NCBI GenBank assembly: GCA_030656575.1
Contig: JAUSPO010000157.1
Span: 1-46,435, forward strand
Direction of reading: 5' to 3'
DNA from: Bacillota bacterium
GTDB lineage: Bacteria > Bacillota > Dethiobacteria > DTU022 > UBA8154
DNA length: 46,435 bases
Below the pieces are notes generated by a model. That model was not told the origin of the DNA and did not search any database. It saw only the letters and a list, made by a program, of their open reading frames with translations. Shown piece after piece: positions 1 through 8,343 of this stretch. How positions within the stretch are numbered: the stretch's first letter is position 1; the number at the start of each line of letters is the position of its first letter. The position numbers and the translations under genes were made by a program.

Positions 1-140
1 TGCAAGGGGGTAGATTTCTACAGAAACTCTCATTTCTGTTGCCGAAATCTCTCAATTTGATTGCCGGTACTCTCAAAAGTACTGCCGTTTTTTTCTCAGT
101 TTGCGCTGCCGTTTTTTCTCACTTTACGCTGCCGCTTCCA
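1..140. mobile_element. Terminal region of an IS21-like insertion sequence
   Basis: Seen: four to five imperfect direct repeats spaced about 22-24 bases start near 39, 61, 82, 106 and 129. Each begins TTGCCG or CTGCCG, and most continue into a T-rich stretch, CTCA and TTT. The array stops with CA at 139-140, exactly where transposase homology begins. Multiple subterminal repeats and a CA terminus are known features of IS21-family ends, where they serve as transposase binding sites. The body of the element would lie to the left, outside the window. The family assignment is inferred from the repeat architecture only, since no istA/istB sequence is visible. Confidence 0.5.
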
Positions 141-1187
141 CCGGACCCGATCGTGCAGATGGGACTACTCATGGACACAAAAGGTATCCCTATCTTGTAT
201 GATCTTTTCCCGGGCAACACCAATGACTGCGAGACCCTGATGCCAATTTTGGACAAAGTAAAAAAAGATTATGAGGTTGGCCGCACCATCGTCGTCGCGG
301 ACAAGGGGGTCAACACGGCGGACAATATCGCGTTTTGCCTTGTTAGAGGCGATGGGTATGTCTATTCGCAGACTGTGCGCGGCGGAAATAAGGAGCTAAA
401 AGATTACGTCCTGGACGAATCCGGGTACCGGCAGATCGGCGACGATTACAAAATTAAATCAAGGCTGTATCCACGCGAAATTGCCGTCAGCAATGCAAAA
501 GGGGGCAGAAGCAAAGTCCGCATTGACGAAAAGCAGGTCGTGTTTTACAGCGCCGACTACGACCGCAAAGCAAAGGCCGACCGTGAACCCGCCCTCTTGA
601 AAGCCCGGGACCTGGTAAACAGCCCTTCAAGATACAACAAGGCCATATCCTACGGCGCGGCAAAATATGTAAAAAACCTTGTTTTCGACCCGAAAACGGG
701 TGAGATCATGACAACAAAGCAGAAGCCTGTATTCGATGAGGGGAAATTGCGTGAGGAAGAAAAGTTCGACGGATATTACGCCATCGTCACCAGCGAGTGG
801 AAGAAGAGCGATGAGGAGATCGTCGAAATATATCGCGGGCTCTGGCGTATCGAGGAGGCGTTCAAAGTCACGAAAAGCGATCTTGAAGCCCGCCCTGTTT
901 ATCTTTCGCGCAATGACCACATACAGGCGCATTTCCTTATCTGTTTCGTCGCACTTGTCATTGCCCGCCTGTTGGCGCTGCGCCTCGGCAACAAATACAC
1001 AATCCCAAGGATCGTGGAAAGCCTGAACAAATCATCAGGAAGCCGTCTTGAAGAAAACTGGTATGTTTTCGACCATGCCGATGAGATCACAAAAACGATC
1101 ACCGAAATACTCGGCGTGGATCTCAGCCGCAAGTACCTTAGATTGGGGGACATAAAAAAAATTCTGGGGGCCACGAAAAAAACCTGA
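39..1187 (+). pseudogene. Truncated IS1634-family (IS4 group) DDE transposase
   Basis: From about 141 onward the protein reads as the catalytic and C-terminal part of an IS1634-type transposase. It has the PDPIVQMGLLMD segment, an ADKG motif (second catalytic Asp, around residues 87-90) and an E-(6)-K signature within YRGLWRIEEAFKVTK. Full-length members are roughly 550-600 residues, so the N-terminal portion with the first catalytic Asp is missing. The first ~34 codons of this frame derive from the adjoining IS21-like end, which happens to keep the frame open. The gene is therefore a chimera made by insertion and should be inactive. G+C content is higher than in the genes to its right. The precise junction is inferred at about 138-141. 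Confidence 0.8.
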
Positions 1188-1213
1188 ATCCGCAACAACT
1201 TTTTGTAACATTT

Positions 1214-1257
1214 AAAAAGCCGCCAACTCCTTACTACACAAGGCTTCGGCGGCTTTT
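1214..1257 (+). terminator. Hairpin downstream of the transposase fragment
   Basis: A 10-bp perfect stem, AAAAGCCGCC at 1215-1224 with GGCGGCTTTT at 1248-1257, ends in T's. It lies 27 bases after the transposase stop and fits a rho-independent terminator. It could also belong to the terminal part of the insertion sequence. Confidence 0.6.
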
Positions 1258-1428
1258 ATTACTGTGGTTGCTGCAAAAGTCAGGATAGAAGCATAATAGT
1301 TAAAGATACAAGGTAACATTATGCTATTATATTAAATTATTTTGTAATTTATAAAATTTTACGATTACAAAAACTGATGAATAGACGCAATTTATTGTAC
1401 ATAAATTACTCGATTTACATAGATGCCC

Positions 1429-2358
1429 CTATGGATATACATTCAGAACTACTATTCCCATAGTAATTAAAGAAGCTCCCAGAACTATGCGGAGATTTAT
1501 TGTTTCAGCTTTTTTTAAAATCAACCAAGCTAAAATTATTGCAAACAGGGGTTGACTATTTCTTATAGCAATTGCTTTCCAGACTGGCACAAAAGTAAAA
1601 GCAGTTAAAAGAGCGTAACTTCCTATAAGAGAACCTAAACCTGAACCCGAATAATATAAAAGACTTTTTCGATTAATATGTTTAAGAAATTTAAAATTTC
1701 CTGATTTTATACGACAAATTAATGTTAATGTTATTAAAGCTGTGATTACACCAATGAAAAATCCAGTATTTGGAGTTGCGCCTTGTCTTATAGCTGCCCC
1801 TCTTGCAATTTGAGAAAAAGCAAAAAATAATCCAGATAACAATGCAATAATTCCTCCGGCAACTTTTGTCTTATCCAAAAGTGCAATAGTCCCGGCATGG
1901 TTCTGATATCCCACAATTAATATCCCACATACAATCATTACAACACCTATAATTCCGAACAAGCTTGGTCTTTCGCCAAGGAACATAATAGCCAGTAAAA
2001 TCGCAAAAAGAGGATTTGAACCTCCCCATAGAGCTGAAGAATGAGATGCTCCAATCTGAGCAATAGCCGTTGTGATTAAAAAAGCACCAACTACTGGACC
2101 TAATGCACCTTGGAGAACAAGTAATAATATTGCAGCATAAGTAAGAGAATTAATTTCTTGTATTATATTAAAACCAAATAGAGTTGCGATACAAATAACC
2201 AAAAGAAATAATAATAATGATGTTAAAAAAATTACAAAATTAATTTCCCACACAATTCCAGGATTTTCCTCCATTAATCCTCTACGAATTAGAACAGCTC
2301 GGGAAGTAAATCCTAATGCTGATAATAACGCTAATAACTCACCCATATATTTAATCAT
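1429..2358 (-). CDS. EamA/DMT-family membrane transporter
   Basis: A protein of about 309 residues that is nearly all hydrophobic helices, in the two five-helix halves typical of the drug/metabolite transporter (EamA) family. An internal glycine-rich segment (GALGPVVGAFLITTAIAQIG) and a helix-breaking FLGERPS loop recall the EamA repeat. The frame is open to 2442, but the only good ribosome binding site (AAAGGAGG, complement of 2361-2368) sits just before ATG 2358, with a second in-frame ATG at 2346. Spacing is short for the first and long for the second, so the start is uncertain by four codons. The substrate is not predictable; the family exports amino acids, nucleosides or metabolites. It is a monocistronic-looking neighbour of an MFS exporter. 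Confidence 0.8.
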   Translation of the reverse strand: MIKYMGELLALLSALGFTSRAVLIRRGLMEENPGIVWEINFVIFLTSLLLFLLVICIATLFGFNIIQEINSLTYAAILLLVLQGALGPVVGAFLITTAIAQIGASHSSALWGGSNPLFAILLAIMFLGERPSLFGIIGVVMIVCGILIVGYQNHAGTIALLDKTKVAGGIIALLSGLFFAFSQIARGAAIRQGATPNTGFFIGVITALITLTLICRIKSGNFKFLKHINRKSLLYYSGSGLGSLIGSYALLTAFTFVPVWKAIAIRNSQPLFAIILAWLILKKAETINLRIVLGASLITMGIVVLNVYP

Positions 2359-2578
2359 GCCCTCCTTTGACTTATCTACAAACCATTTTTTTACATTCGT
2401 AGGAAAAGGACTATAGAACTTATAACAATGGTTTAAGGACAAAATGAGACAAGAAATTTTCGGGCTATAATCTTTAAAGATATGTCACGTGTAAAGGCCA
2501 AAATATTATCAGTCAGTAAGCCTTTTTACAGCAGTGAATGCTACATAGGCTGCCTTAACAAACCAAGCTTACGTCTTT

Positions 2579-3769
2579 TTAGCCAGTGGTTAAGTTCATT
2601 TTCTCTTTAATTAATTTACTCTTTTCTAAACGAAAAAAGAAAAGTAAGATACCACAACTAAACAATACAATCAAACCATAAATTAAAAATACCGCTTGAT
2701 AGGAATAAATTTGTTGGATATATCCTCCAAGTATCGGGGCTATAGCTCCTAACCCTTGACTAAAAGTAAAATTTAATCCGATAGCAGTACTTCTAGTTTC
2801 AAAGGGCACAATATCAGCAACTTTTGCATTTACTAAAGGCCTCAGGGCAAGAACAGCGGAACCGATCATAACCGTAAAAATAATTGACCAAAAGGAACTT
2901 CCCACTAAAGAACACATAATCGCTGCCCCTGCAATTATTACACTTGATATTAATAATAACGTGTTTCTACCATAAATATCAGAAAGATATCCACATAAAG
3001 TCTGGGATATAATAGCACTAAAATGAAAAAACCCTAAGAGAGTCCCTACAGCTGCACTACTCCAACCGTAATGATGCACAAAATAAAGAGGAATAAATGT
3101 AATACATCCCCAATAAACCATCTGATTAATTCCTCCAAATGTAGTCAAAAGTAACAGCATTGGGTTAGTAAGAGTCATTCTAAGAATTTTAGATAATGAA
3201 CTATTTTTCTGCATACAATCATTTTTATTATCAAAAGCAAAAATAATCCATAATGAAATAATTATTCCTGGTATCGTTAGAAAATAAACTGCTAATTGCC
3301 AGTTTTCATTGAAAGCACCAATAATAATTGGAATTGTCGCTGCTCCAATTGAGCCAGCAACCATATAAATACCAAGAGAAAAACCCTTTCTCTCGGCATA
3401 TAAGTGAGTCAAAAAATTCATACTTATTGGATGGTAACCACTAAAACAGATACCTGCAAGAACAGCAAACAATAATAACCAAAAATAATTAGGACTCCAA
3501 GAATAACCAATTAAAGAAGCAGAAAATCCAAATAATCCTGCTGCAAGTATTTGCTTTGACTTACCAAAATAATCAGCAAGAAATGCTATTGGTAACTGAA
3601 AAATCGCCGTTGTCATTGTATATACGGTGATTACCGCTGCTACCTCAATTGTATTAAGACTAAACTTAATAGAAATAAATATTAATAATACTGGCAAAAC
3701 GAGAGAATAGCCGTCGTTTGCCCAATGAGAAATTAGTAATACAAAAAATCTACTGTGCTTTGATTTCAC
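2579..3769 (-). CDS. MFS transporter, fosmidomycin-resistance (Fsr)-like
   Basis: A 396-residue protein with twelve predicted membrane segments in two halves. It has an MFS-type loop with acidic and basic residues after helix 2 (LADYFGKSKQ) and the matching loop in the second half (LSDIYGRN). The HPISMNFLTHLYAERKGFSLG segment resembles the conserved region of Fsr-type MFS proteins. The start is GTG (complement of 3767-3769), preceded by AGGAG about 10 bases away. The gene stands alone, separated from its neighbours by 130-200 bases. The role is inferred to be efflux or uptake of a small organic compound, and nothing in the sequence identifies the substrate. Confidence 0.8.
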   Translation of the reverse strand: MKSKHSRFFVLLISHWANDGYSLVLPVLLIFISIKFSLNTIEVAAVITVYTMTTAIFQLPIAFLADYFGKSKQILAAGLFGFSASLIGYSWSPNYFWLLLFAVLAGICFSGYHPISMNFLTHLYAERKGFSLGIYMVAGSIGAATIPIIIGAFNENWQLAVYFLTIPGIIISLWIIFAFDNKNDCMQKNSSLSKILRMTLTNPMLLLLTTFGGINQMVYWGCITFIPLYFVHHYGWSSAAVGTLLGFFHFSAIISQTLCGYLSDIYGRNTLLLISSVIIAGAAIMCSLVGSSFWSIIFTVMIGSAVLALRPLVNAKVADIVPFETRSTAIGLNFTFSQGLGAIAPILGGYIQQIYSYQAVFLIYGLIVLFSCGILLFFFRLEKSKLIKEKMNLTTG

Positions 3770-3976
3770 TGCTTTAACACTCCTATATAGACTAAATAAA
3801 AAGAATTTTTCATAATAACCAAGTATTTATATCAATTTTATTCCTATTTCTTTTTGTAAATCACATGATCAGAAGCAGGTGAATACCCAAACCGATTTTA
3901 AAAAATATAACGATTATTTAACATTTTGCGGCTGCAGTTGTATTATTTGTTGTGCAACGTCAAGTAAAATCTGTTT

Positions 3977-6790
3977 TTAGAATTGTATTTTTTTGCGAAT
4001 TTCTTGTAAAACTTTATCAGTAGTTGCAGGCAATTGAGTAATTCTAATTCCTACTGCATCAGCAATAGCATTTGTAATAGCGGCTGCTGTTGGCACCATT
4101 GCTACCTCAGAAGCACCTTTAGCTCCAAATGGTCCATCTGATACAGGATCTTCTACTATTATTGAAACCATTTCAGGCAGTAATTTTATATAAGGAACTC
4201 CAAGCCTTTTTAAACGACTATTGCTCACTTTTCCATGGTTTAAAATAAGTTCCTCGCTAAGTCCATACCCCATACCCATAATGAAACTGCCTTCTATTTG
4301 GTGCTTAACCTTTTGTGGGTTGATAGCCTTACCTACATCGTGTGCACCAATTATTGCCAATAAACGCACTTCCCCTGAAGTGATATCAACTTCTACAACA
4401 GCTGCTTGAGTAAGGTAAGCATATGCTGCCCAGTTCCTGTAATTTGCTTCTTCAACTGGTATTTCATCTTCAATATATTTGTCGTAATATTTTTTATATG
4501 ACGGCTCCAAATCACTTTCAAGCGGTTGTGTAGCTGGTAAAACATACAAATAATCTACCATAATATTTTCATTAAATTTTTCGAATATTTCTTTAAGGCT
4601 TATACTTTTTCCGGAAACCTTACTAAAGACCATATTTTCTTTAATACCTATATCTTTAGGATTCTCTTTAAATAATTTTCCAACTGCATCAGTTATTAGT
4701 TTAACGAATTTATTACTTGCTCCTATTACTGCATTTCCTCCTAAATATGTCTGCCGCTGACCAATTGCAGCAACTCCTTCTGCTATAAAAGCAGTATCAC
4801 CTGTTACAACGTCAAAGAGATCATAATTAATTTTGGTTATCCCAGAAGCCATTTGTGCTAAAACAGTCCTCGTTCCTTGTCCCATATCAACTACTGAAAC
4901 ACAAAGCTCCAGCCTCCCTCTTTTTTTTAAGGCAATACTTGCACCCACCCTTTCAAAATACCCTCTACCATAACCTACATTTTTATAACCCGAAGCTATT
5001 CCAACACCAATCTTTTTACCGAAGCTACTTGCAGGTAACTTATACCTGCTTAAGAAGTCCTTAACTTGAAGCAATGTTTCTTTAATTCCTACCCCTTCCT
5101 TAAGTACCTCTCCAGTAATCGTCTTTGTTCCTATCCCAAGAGCATTAATTAATCTAAAATCAAGAGGATTTTTTACTATTTTTCTAGCCATAATATCCAT
5201 TTGGGATTCTACAGCAAAAGTAACTTGATTGATCCCAAATCCTCTAAAAGGACCCCCTGGAATATTATTAGTATAAACTGTTGCAATCTCAATTTTAAGA
5301 TTTGGCCAAACGTAAGGACCAGCCCCAAAGTATAAAGCCATCTCACCAATTGCCGAACTCATTCCTGCGTAAGCTCCAGCATCAAGTATACATTTACCTT
5401 GCAATGCAGTCAGTTTACCGTCAGAAGTAACTCCGGTTTTATAGCGCATATAAAAGGCATGCCTTTTAACTGACATACGAATTGATTCATCTCGAGTTAA
5501 GGTTATTTTTACAGGACGACCAGTTTTTAAGGCTCCGAGTCCCAAAATTATTTCAAGTAGTACATCTGCCTTCCCACCAAAAGCACCGCCTAATGGTAAT
5601 CCTGCTATTCTAATCTTTTCTTCGGAAAGTCCCAAACTTGCAGCAACTTGTTTTCGTGAAGCAAAAGGAACCTGACTTCCATAATATATAGTTAGGTTAC
5701 CACTATCGTCTAGTAGGGCTACACCTGCCTCAGGTTCTAAGTAAGCATGCTCAATGAATGGAGTAAAATAGCTCTCTTCAACTACAATATCTGCATTAGA
5801 AAATCCATTTTCAATATTACCTATCTGTAAGGATTTCTGGGATAATATATTACCTTTTTCATGAATTTGTGGAGCATTAGATTCCATAGCCGAAATAGGA
5901 TCAAATACACCAGGAAGCTCTTCATATTTAACTTTTACAAATTTCCTTGCATCCTTAGCTACCTTTTCACTTACAGCAAAAACTACAGCTATCACATCTC
6001 CAATATATTTAACTCTTTCTCCTATACTTACCATAACCGGCTGATTTGGCTCCATTCTTCCAAATCTATTTCTACCTGGAATATCCTCAGCAGTTAATAC
6101 AGCAACTACCCCTTCCTTTCCAATTGCTTCTGAAGTATTTACTTCAACTAAGCGAGCATGCGGGTAATCACTTAAAATAAGTGCACCATATAGCATATTT
6201 TCAAAATAGTAATCACTACCAAATTTAAGTTTGCCAGTTACTTTTTCAAAACCATCTTTATCTTGATATGATTTCCCGATAAAGTCATCGCTATTAAGAT
6301 AATTTAAGGCTAAATGCGTTTCCCCTTTTAATTCCTTTGCTGCATATTGTATAGCTTCAATAATGCTTTTGTAACCTGTGCAGCGACAGAGATTATTATG
6401 TAATGCATTCTTAATTTCTATTTCAGTTGGATTAGGATTTTTATCGAGCAAAGCTTTTGCTGCCATGATCATACCTGGAGTGCAAAATCCGCATTGAATA
6501 GCATCGCATTCAATAAATGCTCTTTGAAGCGGATGAAGTTTCCCATTTTGGGATAGATTTTCAATAGTTTCTATCTTCTTACCATTTAGTTTTTCTAATC
6601 TAACCAAGCAGGATTTTGCTACTTCACCATCTATTATGACTGTACATGCCCCACAGTCACCTGTGGAGCAACCGCATTTTGTCCCTGTCAGTTGTAATTC
6701 ATCTCTTAGAAAACTTAACAAGTTCTTTTTCATATCACCTACAAAAGAAATCGTCTGTTCATTTATAATAAAATTTACTTGATTAACCAT
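3977..6790 (-). CDS. MOP-like molybdenum iron-sulfur aldehyde oxidoreductase (xanthine dehydrogenase family)
   Basis: A 937-residue single-chain hydroxylase. Residues 1-80 form a plant-type [2Fe-2S] domain with the C41/C46/C49 cluster (CSTGDCGACTV). Residues ~80-160 form the second [2Fe-2S] domain (CGFCTPGM and CRCTGY). The rest is the molybdopterin-cytosine-dinucleotide part, with GGAFGGKAD, GPFRGFG and a terminal GPFGAKGASE whose Glu matches the catalytic base of the family. There is no FAD domain, so the architecture is that of Desulfovibrio aldehyde oxidoreductase (MOP, ~907 residues) rather than of xanthine dehydrogenase. The expected reaction is hydroxylation of an aldehyde or heterocycle, with electrons passed on through Fe-S centres. 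The frame extends to 6859, but the AAAGGA-preceded ATG at 6790 opens directly on the ferredoxin fold. Exact substrate unknown. Confidence 0.85.
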   Translation of the reverse strand: MVNQVNFIINEQTISFVGDMKKNLLSFLRDELQLTGTKCGCSTGDCGACTVIIDGEVAKSCLVRLEKLNGKKIETIENLSQNGKLHPLQRAFIECDAIQCGFCTPGMIMAAKALLDKNPNPTEIEIKNALHNNLCRCTGYKSIIEAIQYAAKELKGETHLALNYLNSDDFIGKSYQDKDGFEKVTGKLKFGSDYYFENMLYGALILSDYPHARLVEVNTSEAIGKEGVVAVLTAEDIPGRNRFGRMEPNQPVMVSIGERVKYIGDVIAVVFAVSEKVAKDARKFVKVKYEELPGVFDPISAMESNAPQIHEKGNILSQKSLQIGNIENGFSNADIVVEESYFTPFIEHAYLEPEAGVALLDDSGNLTIYYGSQVPFASRKQVAASLGLSEEKIRIAGLPLGGAFGGKADVLLEIILGLGALKTGRPVKITLTRDESIRMSVKRHAFYMRYKTGVTSDGKLTALQGKCILDAGAYAGMSSAIGEMALYFGAGPYVWPNLKIEIATVYTNNIPGGPFRGFGINQVTFAVESQMDIMARKIVKNPLDFRLINALGIGTKTITGEVLKEGVGIKETLLQVKDFLSRYKLPASSFGKKIGVGIASGYKNVGYGRGYFERVGASIALKKRGRLELCVSVVDMGQGTRTVLAQMASGITKINYDLFDVVTGDTAFIAEGVAAIGQRQTYLGGNAVIGASNKFVKLITDAVGKLFKENPKDIGIKENMVFSKVSGKSISLKEIFEKFNENIMVDYLYVLPATQPLESDLEPSYKKYYDKYIEDEIPVEEANYRNWAAYAYLTQAAVVEVDITSGEVRLLAIIGAHDVGKAINPQKVKHQIEGSFIMGMGYGLSEELILNHGKVSNSRLKRLGVPYIKLLPEMVSIIVEDPVSDGPFGAKGASEVAMVPTAAAITNAIADAVGIRITQLPATTDKVLQEIRKKIQF

Positions 6791-7444
6791 AATTAAACCA
6801 TTCCTTTCCCGGCATTTCCTGAACTCAACGAAGTACTGCAGGTAATTGATTCTGCTCATCCATTTCCCGGCACGTACAGCTTAGCTTTTTTATGTATTAT
6901 TAGATAACAAACTATTATAATTAATTTAATTTTCTAATATTATGAATAGTAAGTGTTTTTTTGTATCAGAACTTTTCGAATACTTTCCGTGCTGCACAAA
7001 AAGGTATTCTAAACGAGCCTTAACACAGCAACTTCGGACATGTTTTAATTATCTGAAGCTCTTAGACAAACTTATAATACAATTACAGGCAGTGCTTTCG
7101 AAATAATCGCCAAGATTAGCTGGATGTTATTCGGAAGCACTGCCACCATCAACATTACATTTAAAGCCACTAGACCCATCGACTGTATGATAGCCTCATT
7201 TCCACCCCTTGCCCGAAGTAAGTGTTTTAACTGAGTTTGGACAAGAAGCCTATACTCCTGCTTGGTAAAGGAAGCACCTTCATTCAAAACGTAACATTCC
7301 AACAAAGGTAATACCCTGCAAGGCTCTGTAGAAGCTACAAAAAACACTTTGGATAAAATCCGGAATCAAATATCGCAAGCCATTTTCCCAAGTTATCATT
7401 CTTCCTTTGCTGCACTCTCTTGTGTATATTTTAGTCCAAAAAAT
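6791..7444. other. 654-base stretch without a convincing gene
   Basis: This lies between the MOP-like enzyme and the NMT1-like protein. It is A+T rich and contains a strong inverted repeat (7088-7144) inside a weak 91-codon frame, two copies of TTTCCCGGCA near 6806 and 6862, and a marginal -24/-12-like sequence at 7375-7388. The promoter of the molybdenum enzyme should be here, but I cannot fix it. Confidence 0.4.
7088..7144. repeat. Inverted repeat with 15-base arms
   Basis: The arms 7088-7102 and 7130-7144 are complementary at 14 of 15 positions (GGCAGTGCTTTCGAA against TTCGGAAGCACTGCC), with a 27-base loop. No T-run follows on either strand, so this is not an ordinary terminator. It may be a structured RNA, an operator or a mobile-element remnant. 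Confidence 0.6.
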
Positions 7445-8341
7445 TTATTCCCCTTTTTTTGCTTTTGGAAGATAATCTAATAGGATGTACTTTTCTTCAT
7501 TAGTATCTTTAATCATTTTTTCTCTTAACATCAACTGTAAAAGTTTTTTAAAACCATCAATATTCAACTCACATCCAAATGATACTCCTTTGGCTTCTTC
7601 TATTACATAATCATAAGTTTTATAAGCATATTTTTTCTCCATATTCGTATTAGATGCAAGAATCTCTATCGCCTCTTCTTTGTTGGATGAATCATATAAC
7701 CAATGTGACGCTTTTACCATTGCTTTTAAAAATTTTTTAACAGTTTCCTCGTTTTTCTGTACAAAACTTTTATTCGCATTAATTGTTAGAGAATAGGAGG
7801 GGAAATATTTTGCACAATCAGCAAGAATATTATATCCGTCTTCTTCTGCCTGAAAATCAAACGGTGGCGATAGATAGGCAGCCGAAACCTCTCCTGAAAC
7901 AATCGCTTCATAACGAAAAGGGGTGCCGCCCACTGGTTTAACGCTGTATTTCTCCTCTTCTACCCCCCCCATACGTAATATTTCTTTTAAAACAAGAGTA
8001 CTTCCAGCGTTCACATCAATTCCGGCAACTTCGGTAAACGCTAAATCACTAAATTTAATATATTGTTTTCCTGACACAATATGTCCATAGGCTACATTAT
8101 TAACACTACCTATGATACAGAGATCTAAACCCCTATCTATTCCAACAACAGGAGCATCAGAAGCTCCAGTTGCAATACAAATTTCGCATTTAGCAAGAGC
8201 ATCTATTCCTTCTGCCATACTAGATAGGACTTTATAAGTATGATCAATACCTTCCTCTAAAAAATAACCTTTATCTTGAGCAATAAATGTGGTCCAATTT
8301 TGACTAGTTTTTGAAGTGATTCCCGTTTCAAGTTTAATCAA
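7445..8341 (-). CDS. NMT1/THI5-like (SsuA-type) substrate-binding protein without a signal peptide
   Basis: A 298-residue protein with the periplasmic-binding-protein-like fold of the NMT1/THI5 and SsuA families. It has an N-terminal FIAQDKGYFLEEGID segment, a GASDAPVVGIDRG segment and a central VSGEVSAAYLSPPFDFQAEEDG region. Family members normally bind a small ligand for an ABC importer. Here the chain starts directly at the mature fold: there is no signal peptide or lipobox, and no ABC permease or ATPase lies nearby. It is therefore probably cytoplasmic, either a ligand sensor or an enzyme as in yeast THI5-type proteins (inference). It follows the CDC48-like gene by 2 bases and is the last gene of the alcohol dehydrogenase-AOR operon. 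Confidence 0.7.
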   Translation of the reverse strand: MIKLETGITSKTSQNWTTFIAQDKGYFLEEGIDHTYKVLSSMAEGIDALAKCEICIATGASDAPVVGIDRGLDLCIIGSVNNVAYGHIVSGKQYIKFSDLAFTEVAGIDVNAGSTLVLKEILRMGGVEEEKYSVKPVGGTPFRYEAIVSGEVSAAYLSPPFDFQAEEDGYNILADCAKYFPSYSLTINANKSFVQKNEETVKKFLKAMVKASHWLYDSSNKEEAIEILASNTNMEKKYAYKTYDYVIEEAKGVSFGCELNIDGFKKLLQLMLREKMIKDTNEEKYILLDYLPKAKKGE

Positions 8342-8343
8342 TT

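Noticed and set aside
6791-6859. 23-codon N-terminal extension of the molybdenum enzyme
   Set aside because: No ribosome binding site at 6859; the ferredoxin fold begins right after the ATG at 6790.
6840-6862. Weak GG-N10-GC element near the molybdenum enzyme start
   Set aside because: Neither the TGGCA nor the TTGC core is conserved.
7072-7347. 91-codon minus-strand frame with a hydrophobic C-terminus
   Set aside because: It starts at GTG with no ribosome binding site, has no recognisable domain, and its 3' part contains the 15-base-arm inverted repeat; more likely non-coding.
7375-7388. Possible -24/-12 promoter for the molybdenum enzyme
   Set aside because: GG-N10-GC spacing and TTGC are present, but the TGGCA part is poor and the gene start is ~580 bases away.
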